Assembly: GCF_011694815.1 (NCBI RefSeq)
Contig: NZ_CP050177.1
Location: 2,097,001-2,161,000 of the forward strand
DNA: 64,000 nucleotides
Source: Streptomyces liangshanensis
GTDB taxonomy: Bacteria; Actinomycetota; Actinomycetes; Streptomycetales; Streptomycetaceae
Reading direction: 5' to 3'
A program made the position numbers and the translations under genes. A model generated the notes under the pieces. The model had not been told where the DNA came from. It saw only the letters and a program-made list of their open reading frames with translations, and searched no databases. This document shows, piece by piece, positions 1-8,949 of the stretch; the stretch's first letter is position 1, and every line of letters starts with the position of its first letter.

Positions 1-1
1 C

Positions 2-565
2 CTGATCCAGACCCGGTCCGACGGTACGGTCCTGCGCGCGCTCTCGCCCGGCCACGGCGTGGGGTCCGGGGCCCTGTCCGGCGCGGTGCTCAACGACTAC
101 ATCAACCGGGTCTGGACGAAGTACGCGTCCTCGACCCTGACCGTGACCCCGTTCACGGACCAGCCGAGCATCAAGTACTTCGGGCGGGTCTCGGGCAACG
201 TCATGAACTTCACCAACAGCGCGGGGGCGGTCGTCACGTCCTTCCAGAAGCCGGACTCCGACAGCGTCTTCGGCTGCTACAAGCTGCTGGACGCGCCCAA
301 CGACCTTGTACGCGGGCCGATCTCACGCACCCTGTGCGCCGGCTTCAACCGCTCCACGCTCCTGACGAACCCCAACCAGCCGGACGCGAGCGCGGCGAAC
401 TTCTACCAGGACGGGGTGACCAACCACTACGCGCGGCTGCTCCACGACCGGATGGCCGACGGCAAGGCGTACGCCTTCGCCTTCGACGACGTCGGCGCGC
501 ACGAGTCGCTGGTGAACGACGGCAACCCGCAGCAGGCGTACATCACGCTCGACCCGTTCAACTAG
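2..565 (+). CDS. Glycoside hydrolase family 64 beta-1,3-glucanase, C-terminal part (5' end outside window)
   Basis: The reading frame is open from the first bases of the window, so the start lies to the left; 187 residues remain. The segments NHYARLLHDRMADGKAYAF and FDDVGAHESLV, followed by a C-terminus ending ITLDPFN, are what I know from GH64 laminaripentaose-producing beta-1,3-glucanases. These are secreted enzymes that cut beta-1,3-glucans such as fungal wall laminarin. The signal peptide and most of the catalytic domain are not visible, so secretion and activity are inferred from the family. The gene converges on the acyl-CoA dehydrogenase, with a strong hairpin between them. A GTG at 59 exists in frame but is internal, because the coding pattern continues upstream of it. 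Confidence 0.8.
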   Translation: MIQTRSDGTVLRALSPGHGVGSGALSGAVLNDYINRVWTKYASSTLTVTPFTDQPSIKYFGRVSGNVMNFTNSAGAVVTSFQKPDSDSVFGCYKLLDAPNDLVRGPISRTLCAGFNRSTLLTNPNQPDASAANFYQDGVTNHYARLLHDRMADGKAYAFAFDDVGAHESLVNDGNPQQAYITLDPFN

Positions 566-600
566 GGCGTGTCCGGCGGGACTTCCCAGGGCGTACGACA

Positions 601-631
601 GGGCCGCGTCCCTCCTTCGCGGACGCGGCCC
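601..631. terminator. Bidirectional hairpin terminator between convergent genes
   Basis: A perfect 11-bp stem (601-611 with 621-631, arm GGGCCGCGTCC) closes a 9-base loop in the 91-base gap between the GH64 gene and the acyl-CoA dehydrogenase gene. There is no clear T-run, as is usual for Streptomyces. It can serve both genes. Confidence 0.75.
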
Positions 632-656
632 CGTCGTCGGCACCGACCTCGCCGGG

Positions 657-2630
657 TCAGCCGATCCTGCGGTGGACGTTCTCCCGCCCGGACGGGCCCG
701 GTGTCGCGTCCGCGATCCAGGGGCCGTCCCCGCTGGGGTCGACGATGCCCTCCTCCAGCCAGGTGTACGTGCCGGACATGACGCCGTCCACGACCTTGCG
801 GTCGATCTCGTCCGTGTTGGACCAGAGCCGCGTGAACAGCTCCTCGACCCGGATCCTGGCCTGGCGGCAGAAGACGTCGGCCAGTTGGTACGCCTCGCGG
901 CCGTGGTCCCCGCCCGCGCGCAGCATCTCGGCCCGTACGCAGGCCGCGCTCATCGCGAAGATCTCCGCGCCGATGTCCACGATCCGCCCGAGGAAGCCCT
1001 GCTTGGTCTCCATGCGGCCCTGCCAGCGGGACATCGCGTAGAACGTGGACCGGGCCAGCTTGCGCGAGGTCCGCTCGACGTACCGCAGGTGGACCGACAG
1101 GTCGGCGTGGCCGCTGGGGTGGAACTCCGCGTACGAGCCGGGGAGTTGGCCGGTCCCGGCGACCAGCTTCGGCAGCCAGCGGGCGTAGAACCTGCCCGCC
1201 TGCGCGCCCGCCCTCGCCTTGTCCGCGAGGGACTTGTCCGGGTCGATGATGTCGCCGGCCACCGCGAGGTGGGCGTCGACGGCCTCGCGGGCGATCAGCA
1301 GGTGCATGATCTCCGTCGAGCCCTCGAAGATGCGGTTGATGCGCATGTCCCTGAGCATCTGCTCGGCGGGCACGGCCCGTTCACCGCGCGCCGCCAGCGA
1401 CTCGGCCGTCTCGAAACCGCGGCCGCCGCGGATCTGGACCAGCTCGTCGGCCATGCGCCAGCCCATCTCGGAGCCGTACAGCTTGGCGAGCGCGGCCTCG
1501 ATCCGGATGTCGTTGCGGTCCTCGTCGGCCATCTGCGAGGAGAGGTCGACCACCGCCTCCAGCGCGAACGTGGTGGCCGCGATGAAGGAGATCTTCTCGC
1601 CCACGGCCTCGTGGCGGGCGACCGGCCTGCCCCACTGCTCGCGGGCCCCCGACCACTCGCGGGCGATCTTGAGGCACCACTTGCCCGCGCCCACGCACAT
1701 GGCGGGCAGGGAGAGGCGCCCGGTGTTCAGGGTGGTGAGCGCGATCCTGAGCCCCGCGCCCTCCTCGCCGATGCGGTTCGCCGCCGGGACGCGGACCTGG
1801 TGGAAGCGGGTCACGCCGTTCTCCAGGCCGCGCAGGCCCATGAAGGCGTTGCGATGCTCGACCGTGATGCCCGGGGAGTCGGCCTCGACGACGAACGCCG
1901 TGATGCCGCCCTTGCGGCCGTCGGCCTTCGGCACCCGGGCCATCACCACGAGGAGGTCGGCGACCACGCCGTTGGTGGTCCACAGCTTCACGCCGTCGAG
2001 CACGTACTCGTCGCCGTCCGGGACGGCCGAGGTGGCCAGCCGGGCGGGGTCGGAGCCCACGTCGGGCTCGGTGAGGAGGAAGGCGGAGATGTCCGTACGG
2101 GCCAGGCGCGGCAGGAAGGTGTCCTTCTGCTCCTGGGTGCCGAACATCTTGAGCGGCTGCGGTACGCCGATCGACTGATGGGCGGAGAGCAGCGCGCCGA
2201 CGGCGGGGTTCGCGGACCCGATGAGCGAGAGCGCCTTGTTGTAGTACACCTGGGTGAGGCCGAGGCCGCCGTACTTGACATCGATCTTCATGCCGAGCAC
2301 GCCGAGCTCCTTGAGGCCGGCGATCACCTCGTCGGGGATCCTGGCCTCGCGCTCGATCAGGGCGCCGTCCAGCTTCTCGTCGCAGAACGCGCGCACCTTC
2401 GCCAGGAACGCCTCGCCCCGCCGGACGTCGTCGGGGGCGGGCACGGGGTGCGGGTGGATGAGGTCGAGACGGAAGCGGCCGAGGAACATCTCCTTGGCGA
2501 AGCTGGGCTTGCGCCAGCCCTGCTCACGGGCGTCCTCGGCGACCTGCCTGGCCTCCCGTTCGGAGACCGTGGGCCTGCCCTGCGGGTCCTTCGACGCTGA
2601 TGCTTCTGAGGGTACGGATGGGGCGGACAT
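657..2630 (-). CDS. Acyl-CoA dehydrogenase, long (VLCAD/FadE-like)
   Basis: FAD-dependent acyl-CoA dehydrogenase of 657 residues, longer than the usual ~380-400 because of a C-terminal extension of about 200 residues, as in very-long-chain enzymes. It should form the trans-2,3 double bond in the first step of fatty acid beta-oxidation. Visible family signatures are FLLTEPDVGSDPARLATSAV (flavin and substrate loop), WTTNGVVADLLVVMARV, and RIFEGSTEIMHLLIAREAV near the catalytic glutamate region. The ATG at 2630 is preceded by a GAGG ribosome site about 9 bases upstream. It stands alone between two hairpin terminators. Chain-length preference cannot be read from the sequence. Confidence 0.85.
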   Translation of the reverse strand: MSAPSVPSEASASKDPQGRPTVSEREARQVAEDAREQGWRKPSFAKEMFLGRFRLDLIHPHPVPAPDDVRRGEAFLAKVRAFCDEKLDGALIEREARIPDEVIAGLKELGVLGMKIDVKYGGLGLTQVYYNKALSLIGSANPAVGALLSAHQSIGVPQPLKMFGTQEQKDTFLPRLARTDISAFLLTEPDVGSDPARLATSAVPDGDEYVLDGVKLWTTNGVVADLLVVMARVPKADGRKGGITAFVVEADSPGITVEHRNAFMGLRGLENGVTRFHQVRVPAANRIGEEGAGLRIALTTLNTGRLSLPAMCVGAGKWCLKIAREWSGAREQWGRPVARHEAVGEKISFIAATTFALEAVVDLSSQMADEDRNDIRIEAALAKLYGSEMGWRMADELVQIRGGRGFETAESLAARGERAVPAEQMLRDMRINRIFEGSTEIMHLLIAREAVDAHLAVAGDIIDPDKSLADKARAGAQAGRFYARWLPKLVAGTGQLPGSYAEFHPSGHADLSVHLRYVERTSRKLARSTFYAMSRWQGRMETKQGFLGRIVDIGAEIFAMSAACVRAEMLRAGGDHGREAYQLADVFCRQARIRVEELFTRLWSNTDEIDRKVVDGVMSGTYTWLEEGIVDPSGDGPWIADATPGPSGRENVHRRIG

Positions 2631-2724
2631 CAGGAACTCACCTCGCCGCGAGGTCGGGAGCGGGTGGACGTGTACCGGCCGGTTCTACTCGTCCGTATCT
2701 ACCCGATATCCGACACGCGCACCA

Positions 2725-2757
2725 GTGGTGGGCCGACCAATCGGTCCGGCCCACCAC
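2725..2757. terminator. Hairpin terminator downstream of the aldehyde dehydrogenase
   Basis: Arms GTGGTGGGCC (2725-2734) and GGCCCACCAC (2748-2757) pair perfectly. An inner GACC/GGTC stem extends the helix past one bulged base. It lies 17 bases beyond the stop of the minus-strand aldehyde dehydrogenase. Confidence 0.7.
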
Positions 2758-2773
2758 GGACCGCGGGCGTGCG

Positions 2774-4222
2774 TCAGAGGGCGAGGCCCGTCAGGACCAT
2801 CACGCGCTCGTAGGTGTAGTCCTCCATCGCGAACCGCACGCCCTCGCGGCCGACGCCGGACTGCTTGACGCCGCCGTACGGCATCTGGTCGGCGCGGTAC
2901 GACGGGACGTCGCCGATGATCACGCCGCCGACCTCCAGGGCGCGGTGGGCGCGGAAGGCGGCCTGGAGGTCATGGGTGAACACCCCTGCCTGGAGGCCGT
3001 ACGCGGACTCGTTGACGGCCTCGAAGGCGGCGCTCTCGCCCGTCACGCTCCGGACGGTGAGGACGGGCCCGAAGACCTCCTCGCGGGCGAGGGTGACGTC
3101 CTCGGGGACGTCGGCGAGGACGGTGGGCGCGTACGAGGAGCCGTCGCGCTTGCCGCCGGTGAGGAGCCGGGCGCCCGCCTGCACGGCCTCGTCGACCCAC
3201 GACTCGACGCGCCGGGCGGCCTCCTCGCTGACCAGCGGGCCGACGTCGGTGGAGTCGTCGGCCGGGTCGCCGGTGACCTGGGCCTCGACGGCGGCGACGA
3301 CGCGGGGCACGAGCCGCTCGTACACCGCCGCGTCCGCGATCACGCGCTGCACGGAGATGCAGGACTGGCCGCCCTGGTAGTTCGAGAAGGTGGCGATACG
3401 GGTCGCCGCGTGATCGAGGTCCGCGTCGCTCGCGAAGTCGGCGAGGACGACGGCGGCGCCGTTGCCGCCGAGTTCGAGCGTGCAGTGCTTGCGGGGGACG
3501 GAGTCCATGATCGCGTAGCCGACCTTGTCGGAACCGGTGAACGAGATCACCGGGAGCCGGTCGTCCTGGACGAGCGCGGGCATCCGGTCGTTCGGCACCG
3601 GCAGGACGGACCAGGCGCCGGCCGGCAGGTCGGTCTCGGCCAGCAGTTCGCCCAGGAGCAGGGCGGACAGGGGGGTGGCCGGGGCCGGCTTGAGGATGAT
3701 CGGGGTGCCGACGGCGAGGGCGGGGGCGACCTTGTGGGCGCAGAGGTTGAGCGGGAAGTTGAACGGCGCGATCCCGAGGACGACGCCCTTCGGGAAACGC
3801 CGCGTCAGCGCGAGGCGGCCGGCACCGCCCGCGTCGGTGTCGAGGCGCTGCGCCTCGCCGCCGTTGAACCGCCTGGCTTCCTCGGCGGCGAACCGGAACA
3901 CGGACACGGCGCGGCCGGCCTCGCCCCGGGCCCACTTGAGGGGTTTGCCGTTCTCGGCGGAGATGAGGCGGGCGATCTCCTCGGCGCGCTCGGCGAGGCG
4001 GCGCGACACGTGGTCGAGAGCGGTGGCCCGCTGGTGCGCGGGGGTCGCGGCGAACTCGGCGCGCACGGCGTACGCGGCCGCGACGGCCTCCTCGACCTGT
4101 GCCTCGGTCGGCACGGCGACGGTACCGACGTGCCGGCCGTCCCAGGGGGAGGTCACGTCGAGGGTGTCCTCGCCGGAGGTGGCCTGGCGGCCGGCGAGCC
4201 AGAAGGGGGTGGTGGAAGTCAT
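2774..4222 (-). CDS. NAD(P)-dependent aldehyde dehydrogenase, possibly succinate-semialdehyde type
   Basis: A full aldehyde dehydrogenase of 482 residues. The general-base glutamate sits in TLELGGNGA (E250) and the nucleophile in GGQSCIS (C288); a Rossmann signature FTGSDKVG is present. The ATG at 4222 (MTSTTPFW) is preferred to an in-frame GTG at 4264, because alignment to the family begins there. Upstream on the same strand lies a PucR regulator, and a GABA transaminase is about 5 kb away, so oxidation of succinate semialdehyde or a related omega-aldehyde is a fair guess. The KPAPATPLSALLL segment is more like lactaldehyde or phosphonoacetaldehyde-type enzymes, so the substrate stays open. 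Expression may be controlled by PucR. Confidence 0.75.
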   Translation of the reverse strand: MTSTTPFWLAGRQATSGEDTLDVTSPWDGRHVGTVAVPTEAQVEEAVAAAYAVRAEFAATPAHQRATALDHVSRRLAERAEEIARLISAENGKPLKWARGEAGRAVSVFRFAAEEARRFNGGEAQRLDTDAGGAGRLALTRRFPKGVVLGIAPFNFPLNLCAHKVAPALAVGTPIILKPAPATPLSALLLGELLAETDLPAGAWSVLPVPNDRMPALVQDDRLPVISFTGSDKVGYAIMDSVPRKHCTLELGGNGAAVVLADFASDADLDHAATRIATFSNYQGGQSCISVQRVIADAAVYERLVPRVVAAVEAQVTGDPADDSTDVGPLVSEEAARRVESWVDEAVQAGARLLTGGKRDGSSYAPTVLADVPEDVTLAREEVFGPVLTVRSVTGESAAFEAVNESAYGLQAGVFTHDLQAAFRAHRALEVGGVIIGDVPSYRADQMPYGGVKQSGVGREGVRFAMEDYTYERVMVLTGLAL

Positions 4223-4329
4223 GGGTCCACGGTAGGTGGGGGGCTGTCGTGCGGGGTTGGCCACGATGGAGTGGTGCCTGCTTCGGGGGCGCCGCTTTGG
4301 CGGGGGGGGGTCCGCGCGCCGGGCCTTTT

Positions 4330-4717
4330 GTCCTCAATCGCCGGACGGGCTTGATTGTGCCCCCTGCGGCCCGGATCCGACCCTCGGCTCGTCGCCGGGG
4401 GTCGGCCAGGGGCCATGTCCTGCACTGCATGTTTTACGTCGCGCTCACCAACCTGTCCTGATTAACCCCCGTCACGCGACACAAAACACGCTCTACGTTC
4501 CGGACACGACCCCTGCCCGCCCCCCTTCCAGGCGCACGCCAAAACAACCCGGCCCGCCCCGGGCTTGTTTTCAGCCCGTCCGGCGCTTGAGGACATCTTT
4601 GACCGCAACGGTCACGATCGGACCGCAACCCCTCTCAAGCCCGTCCGGCGATTGAGGACATCTTTGACCCGCACGGGCAGGCCCGAGCCACACCCAGCCC
4701 GTCCGGCGCTTGAGGAC
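4330..4717. repeat. Composite inverted-repeat island 1
   Basis: One forward copy of the ~23-bp unit TCCTCAATCGCCGGACGGGC lies at 4330-4352. Three inverted copies follow at 4573-4594, 4637-4659 and 4696-4717, spaced 59-64 bases apart; two have GCGCTTGAGG in place of GCGATTGAGG. The core between them holds a G-rich stretch (4391-4409) and TGCACTGCATGTTTTACG within 4416-4444, which recurs exactly in island 3. Most of the 531-base gap between the aldehyde dehydrogenase start and the PucR stop is this element. A run of nine G lies just to its left (4302-4310). No gene is supported here: the open frames only translate the repeat. Confidence 0.9.
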
Positions 4718-4753
4718 ATCCGTGAGCCGCGCCCGCGCAACGGGCGGACGGTG

Positions 4754-6295
4754 TTAGCGGTCGCTCGTCTTCAGGGAGAGCCACAGCTCCATGCGGACGT
4801 CCGGGTCGTCCAGGGAGCGTCCCAGGATCTCCTCCACCCGGCGCATCCGGTAACGGAGCGTGTGGCGGTGGACGCCCAGGTCCGCGGCCGCGGCGTCCCA
4901 CTGCCCGTGCCGCGACAGCCACGCCCGCAAGGACGCCACCAGGTCACCGCGCCCCTTCGCGTCGTGCTCGTACAGCGCCCGCAGCAACCCATCCGCGAAC
5001 GCCCGCACCGCGTCGTCCGCGAGGAGGGGCAGGATCGAGCCCGCCGCCAGCTCCTCGTGCTCGACCAGCACCCGCCCCCGCCGCCGCGCCACCGACAGCG
5101 CCGCCTCGGCCTGTTTGTACGCCCCGCCCACCGCGATGGGCCCCGTGGGCGCCGAGAGCCCGATCACCACGTCGTCCGGCGCGGCCGCCGACAAGGACGC
5201 CACCACCGCGCCCCCGTCCACCGCGAGCACCGCGAGCCGCTCCCCGTCGGGGACCGCGAGCACCGCCTCCCCCGCCCGCGCCCCCGCCGCCTCCAGCGCG
5301 TCGGAGAGGGCCTCCAGCGTGCCGGGCTCGGTGCTGTCGGACTCCGGTTCGGCGATCAGCAGGCGGAAGGGCGCGTCCAGCAGCCCGCCGTACAGCTCGC
5401 CCGCCACCGACCGCGCGTGGTCGGGCTGCCCCGACAGCAGCATCGTCAGGACCGCCGCGCCGAGCCGCTGCTCGGCCTCCTGGAGGGCCCGCGACCGCGC
5501 GGTCGTGAGCGTGAGGAGCGCGACCGCCGAGTGCACGGCGTACCGCTCGGCGGTGCCCAGCGCCGCGCCCGTACCCACCGCCAGCGCCCCGCCGACCCGC
5601 CGCCCCGTCCCCAGGGACTGGAGCTCGACCCGGTCCTCCGCCCCCTCGCCGTGGCCCGTGTGCCCGACGACCACGCTCGCCGGCGCCGGCCGCTCCCGCA
5701 GCCGGTCCACGTCCGCCGTCAGCCGGGCCGCGCGCCGCGCCGCCCACTCGGGCGCGGCGGCGACCACCGCGCCGGTCGCGTCGTACAGCGCCGCCCAGCC
5801 GTCCACGTACGCGGCGAGCCGGGTGAGCAGCACGGCGGGCCCGTCGGCGAGCGCGGCGCGGGTCAGTTCGCGCTGGGCCTCGAAGCCCGCTGTCACCGCC
5901 CGGTACTGGTCCGCCGAGATCGCCGCGGAGACGGCCTTGCTGATCGCCAGGAAGGGCGTGCGCCGGGGCACTTCGAGCAGAGGCAGCCCTTCGACGCGCG
6001 CCGCCGTGAGGAGCGCCTCGGGGACGTCGTCGTAGTTCACGCCCACCGCGAAGCCGAGTCCCGCGACCCCCGCGCCGACGAGCCGTCGTACGTACGTGGT
6101 CATGGCCTGCGGGTCCTCGGCGTCGAGGGTGGTGGCGGTGACGAGGAGCAGCTCGCCGCCCTCCATGTACGGCACCGGGTCGGCGAGCTCGCTGGCGTGG
6201 GCCCAGCGCACGGGCGTGCGCAGCCGGTCCTCGCCCGCGCGGACGGTGAGGTGGAGGGCCGAGTGCTGCACGAGCGAGGCGAGCGTGGGCGGCAT
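4754..6295 (-). CDS. PucR-family transcriptional regulator
   Basis: A 513-residue regulator. The N-terminus (to about residue 125) has the PucR sensory pattern, with RWAHASELADPVPYMEGGEL. The C-terminal ~60 residues contain the PucR helix-turn-helix, with LGVHRHTLRYRMRRVEEILG. PucR proteins in Bacillus and actinobacteria respond to nitrogen metabolites such as allantoin, GABA or polyamines and usually activate a nearby catabolic operon. The likely targets here are the aldehyde dehydrogenase downstream on the same strand and perhaps gabT. The start is the ATG at 6295. Repeat island 1 lies between this gene and the dehydrogenase, so the two may not be cotranscribed. Confidence 0.88.
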   Translation of the reverse strand: MPPTLASLVQHSALHLTVRAGEDRLRTPVRWAHASELADPVPYMEGGELLLVTATTLDAEDPQAMTTYVRRLVGAGVAGLGFAVGVNYDDVPEALLTAARVEGLPLLEVPRRTPFLAISKAVSAAISADQYRAVTAGFEAQRELTRAALADGPAVLLTRLAAYVDGWAALYDATGAVVAAAPEWAARRAARLTADVDRLRERPAPASVVVGHTGHGEGAEDRVELQSLGTGRRVGGALAVGTGAALGTAERYAVHSAVALLTLTTARSRALQEAEQRLGAAVLTMLLSGQPDHARSVAGELYGGLLDAPFRLLIAEPESDSTEPGTLEALSDALEAAGARAGEAVLAVPDGERLAVLAVDGGAVVASLSAAAPDDVVIGLSAPTGPIAVGGAYKQAEAALSVARRRGRVLVEHEELAAGSILPLLADDAVRAFADGLLRALYEHDAKGRGDLVASLRAWLSRHGQWDAAAADLGVHRHTLRYRMRRVEEILGRSLDDPDVRMELWLSLKTSDR

Positions 6296-6418
6296 GGCGG
6301 GACCGTAGGCCTTTGTCTGGGAACGTCGGGGACGTCCGGGAAACCGGCGGGCGAGTACGCCGTCCCGTACGAACGGCGTTCCCCAATCCTGCCAGCTTGT
6401 ACGAACCCCGTACCCGGC

Positions 6419-8632
6419 TCAGCCGCCCAGATCCACCAGCAGCGGCGGCGCGTGCTCGCCGCCCACCGTGCGCAGCGACAGCACGGCGTGGCCGGCGGGG
6501 ACCGCGTGGGCGAGGTCGGAGGCGGACCAGCGTTCGCGTTCGACCTGGCGTACGGTCACCGCGTCCGTCGTCACGGCCTTGCCGGTGACCAGCTTGCGGA
6601 AGGCGTGGATGGCCCGGGTCAGGGGCTGGTCGGCGAAGACCGTGCGCTGGGTGACGTCCCGGGTCTCGACCCATTCGGTGCCCCACGCCTCGGCGAACCG
6701 CTTGCCGTCCCAGGTCGTGATCCCGGAGAACGCCATCCGGCATCCGACGGCCCCGAGCAGGGAGGTGTGCAGTGCTTCCGGTACGTCGTCGAGCGTACGG
6801 AGGGTGAGCACGGCGCCCGCGTTGGCGGACCGCAGGCGCTGTACGCCGCGCAGTGTCTCGGCGGTGAGGGTACGGGTGGCGTCGTCCAGGACGAGGCAGG
6901 CGAAGAGCGAGCGGTCGGCGCGGACGGCGGCGTTGGCGGTGAACTGGGCGAGGATGAGCCGCGCCAGCATCCGGGAGGCCTCGGCGTGGCCGCGCTCGGG
7001 GAGGTCGATGCGGACCCGCAGCGGGTGCTCCAGGGTGCGCAGGGAGAAGGGCCTGGTCCGGCCGCTGGTGTCGAAGAACCCGGCGAAGGCGGGGCGGTCG
7101 AGCAGGGCGATCCGGTCGGCGAGCGCGGGCCCGGGGTCGCCGGGGGTGCCCGACTGCCGTTCCCTGGTGTCGAGTTCGCGGCGCATGCCGTACTGGCCCT
7201 TGGTGTCGAGCGCTTCGCGCAGGGCGGCCAGGGCGGTGGGTTCGCCGTCGAGCAGTTCGCGCAGTTCCGGTACGGACGGCAGGCGGTCGTGGGCGGCGCG
7301 GAAGGGGCCGAGGAGCTGCGCGAGGGCGGTGGTGGCGCGCCGGCCGTCGGTGTCGGCGAGGTCGCCGACCAGGCCTTCGGCCAGGAGGGTCGCAGCCTCG
7401 TCGGGGTCGTTGGTGCCGCCGTAGAGGTCGAGGTCGTACACGGAGGCGGGGTCGCCGAGGCCGACGACGACGTCGTACGCCTCGTCGGGGCCGAGGCGGG
7501 TGCCGGTGGCGCAGACGGCGATGACGGCGGCGCGTCCGGCGAGGGCCTGGAGGGCGAGGGACTCGACGACGGGGCGGACGACGGCGCGGGTCTTGCCCGC
7601 GCCGGGCGGGCCGACGGCCAGCAGCGAGGTCCCGAGGAGGTCGGGGTCGAGGGCCAGTCCGGTGCCGCGGCGGGCGTACGGGTTGCGCTGCCCGTCCTGG
7701 ACCGTGCCGAGGAGGACCTGACGCCCCAGCAGGTCGTGGCGGGCGGCGCGGACGGGGAGGTCGCGGGCGTGGGAGGGGTGGACGCAGGCGGCGGCGCCGT
7801 GGGCGCGGACCTCGTCGGTGAAGGCGGTGAGGCGGGAGGGGTCGGCGCGTACGGACTGCCAGGCGCGGCGGATGCGGGTGTAGTCGACGTCGTTCATCCG
7901 CCCGTCGCGCACCTCGGCGGCGAGCCGCGCGGCGGTCTCGCCCTGCCCGGCGGCACGCAGCTCGGGCCACTCGGCGAGATCGTCCTCGGGACCGGGCGGA
8001 ACGGGGACGGGAACGCCCGCCCCGGGCCGCGGCCCGAAAGCGCGCCGGGCCAGCTCGGCCCAGCGACCGAGGCGGCCGAAGACGACGGCCATCACGATGA
8101 TCATCAGTGCGTAGTAGACCTTGAGCGAGGTCTCGCCCGTGGTCGTTCCCGGCCAGGAGTCGGGGGTGAACGCGAGGAGCGGCCACACCCAGATGCTGCC
8201 GAGATAGCCGTTGTAGATCAGCGACCAGAGCAGCACTCCCGCCAGGAGCGAGATGAGGGCGCCGCTGACCAGCTGGCGCAGGGGGGCTTTCTCCGGTTCC
8301 CGCTCCGCCCGTACGACGTGTCCGTACGCCCAGGTCCCCGGACCCGCGTCGACGCGCGGGACATGCAGCCAGTCACGCAAGGTGGGGCCGATGACGGGCC
8401 GGTGTTCGGGGGCGGGCGGCGGCTCCACGGGCCCGGGCCGGGGGCCGGCGGCGGCCGAGGGGGCCACCGGCGGGGGCGCGGAGGGCGGCAGGGGCGGTGG
8501 CGGCCCCGCCGGGCGCGGCACGGAGTGGGCACGGGGACCGTCGGAGTTGTCCCACCCGTCTCCCGGTGAACCGGCCCGCCCCGTTGAACCGGCCCGCGCA
8601 TCCCGTGCGTCGTACGTGCCGTCGGTGTCCAT
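6419..8632 (-). CDS. Membrane-anchored Tra/VirD4-like ATP-binding protein
   Basis: A 737-residue protein. A Pro-rich, disordered N-terminus (about residues 30-75) is followed by two membrane segments, around ISLLAGVLLWSLIYNGYLG and YYALMIIVMAVVFG. A cytoplasmic ATPase domain with Walker [11 protein letters not shown] follows. The architecture resembles DNA-translocating coupling proteins (TraD/VirD4/TraB) but no relaxase or transfer genes are nearby, so it is probably a chromosomal domesticated member of unknown role. An AGGAG site lies 3 bases before the ATG at 8632. A perfect 34-bp hairpin lies 50 bases upstream and may be its operator. Streptomyces genomes usually call this family ATP/GTP-binding protein. 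Confidence 0.65.
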   Translation of the reverse strand: MDTDGTYDARDARAGSTGRAGSPGDGWDNSDGPRAHSVPRPAGPPPPLPPSAPPPVAPSAAAGPRPGPVEPPPAPEHRPVIGPTLRDWLHVPRVDAGPGTWAYGHVVRAEREPEKAPLRQLVSGALISLLAGVLLWSLIYNGYLGSIWVWPLLAFTPDSWPGTTTGETSLKVYYALMIIVMAVVFGRLGRWAELARRAFGPRPGAGVPVPVPPGPEDDLAEWPELRAAGQGETAARLAAEVRDGRMNDVDYTRIRRAWQSVRADPSRLTAFTDEVRAHGAAACVHPSHARDLPVRAARHDLLGRQVLLGTVQDGQRNPYARRGTGLALDPDLLGTSLLAVGPPGAGKTRAVVRPVVESLALQALAGRAAVIAVCATGTRLGPDEAYDVVVGLGDPASVYDLDLYGGTNDPDEAATLLAEGLVGDLADTDGRRATTALAQLLGPFRAAHDRLPSVPELRELLDGEPTALAALREALDTKGQYGMRRELDTRERQSGTPGDPGPALADRIALLDRPAFAGFFDTSGRTRPFSLRTLEHPLRVRIDLPERGHAEASRMLARLILAQFTANAAVRADRSLFACLVLDDATRTLTAETLRGVQRLRSANAGAVLTLRTLDDVPEALHTSLLGAVGCRMAFSGITTWDGKRFAEAWGTEWVETRDVTQRTVFADQPLTRAIHAFRKLVTGKAVTTDAVTVRQVERERWSASDLAHAVPAGHAVLSLRTVGGEHAPPLLVDLGG

Positions 8633-8949
8633 GAGCTCCTGCCCCCTGACCAGCCAGGACCGATCCGCGTGTGCGCCGTCTCGTCTCGACGTATTGCAAC
8701 CGCAATACGTCGAGACACAGTATGGCGACTACCCGGCGTCAGCGCGTGGTTGACCGGTCCGCGCCCGCCCGGGTGTCGCCCCCTCCCCGCCCCTAACCAC
8801 CCCCCTATGTCCGTCGCGGACAAACGACACGGGTGGATCCCTACCGAACGGCGCATGCCCGGGGCGGCCCGGCGCGCCTAGCCTGCGGGAGAGCGCCGCG
8901 TCCACGTCCGCGTCCCGAGCACCGCCGGAACACCCCCCAGGAGCCCCTC
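8633..8949. other. Divergent intergenic region of 317 bases
   Basis: This separates the Tra-like ATPase (minus) from gabT (plus). It holds the 34-bp palindrome at 8683-8716. TTGCAA at 8694-8699 and CAGTAT at 8718-8723, 18 bases apart, could be the -35 and -10 of a plus-strand promoter overlapping the palindrome. No other gene is supported. Confidence 0.5.
8683..8716. promoter_or_regulatory. Perfect 15-bp inverted repeat, probable operator
   Basis: Arms GTCTCGACGTATTGC (8683-8697) and GCAATACGTCGAGAC (8702-8716) are exact reverse complements around the 4-base centre AACC. The centre region is less GC-rich than its surroundings, as operators often are. It lies 50 bases upstream of the ATPase start and 233 bases upstream of gabT. 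It is more likely a dimeric repressor site than a terminator, since it sits between divergent starts. Confidence 0.7.

Noticed and set aside
672..2600. Open frame of 642 residues on the plus strand.
   Set aside because: Antisense shadow of the acyl-CoA dehydrogenase, which has clear motifs on the other strand.
4302..4310. Run of nine G bases as a possible slippery or phase-variable site.
   Set aside because: It lies in non-coding DNA before the aldehyde dehydrogenase start and cannot shift a frame; at most it affects transcription.
4219..4655. Small open frames inside repeat island 1.
   Set aside because: They translate the repeat itself (recurring RPALEDI or VRRLRTS), which appears wherever the repeat occurs.
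4330..4717. The evenly spaced repeats could look like a CRISPR array.
   Set aside because: The units occur in both orientations, spacers are related to each other between islands, and no cas gene is present.
4565..8569. Open frame of 1334 residues on the plus strand.
   Set aside because: It runs antisense through the PucR and ATPase genes and is Arg/Gly/Pro-rich without family pattern; a GC-rich artefact.
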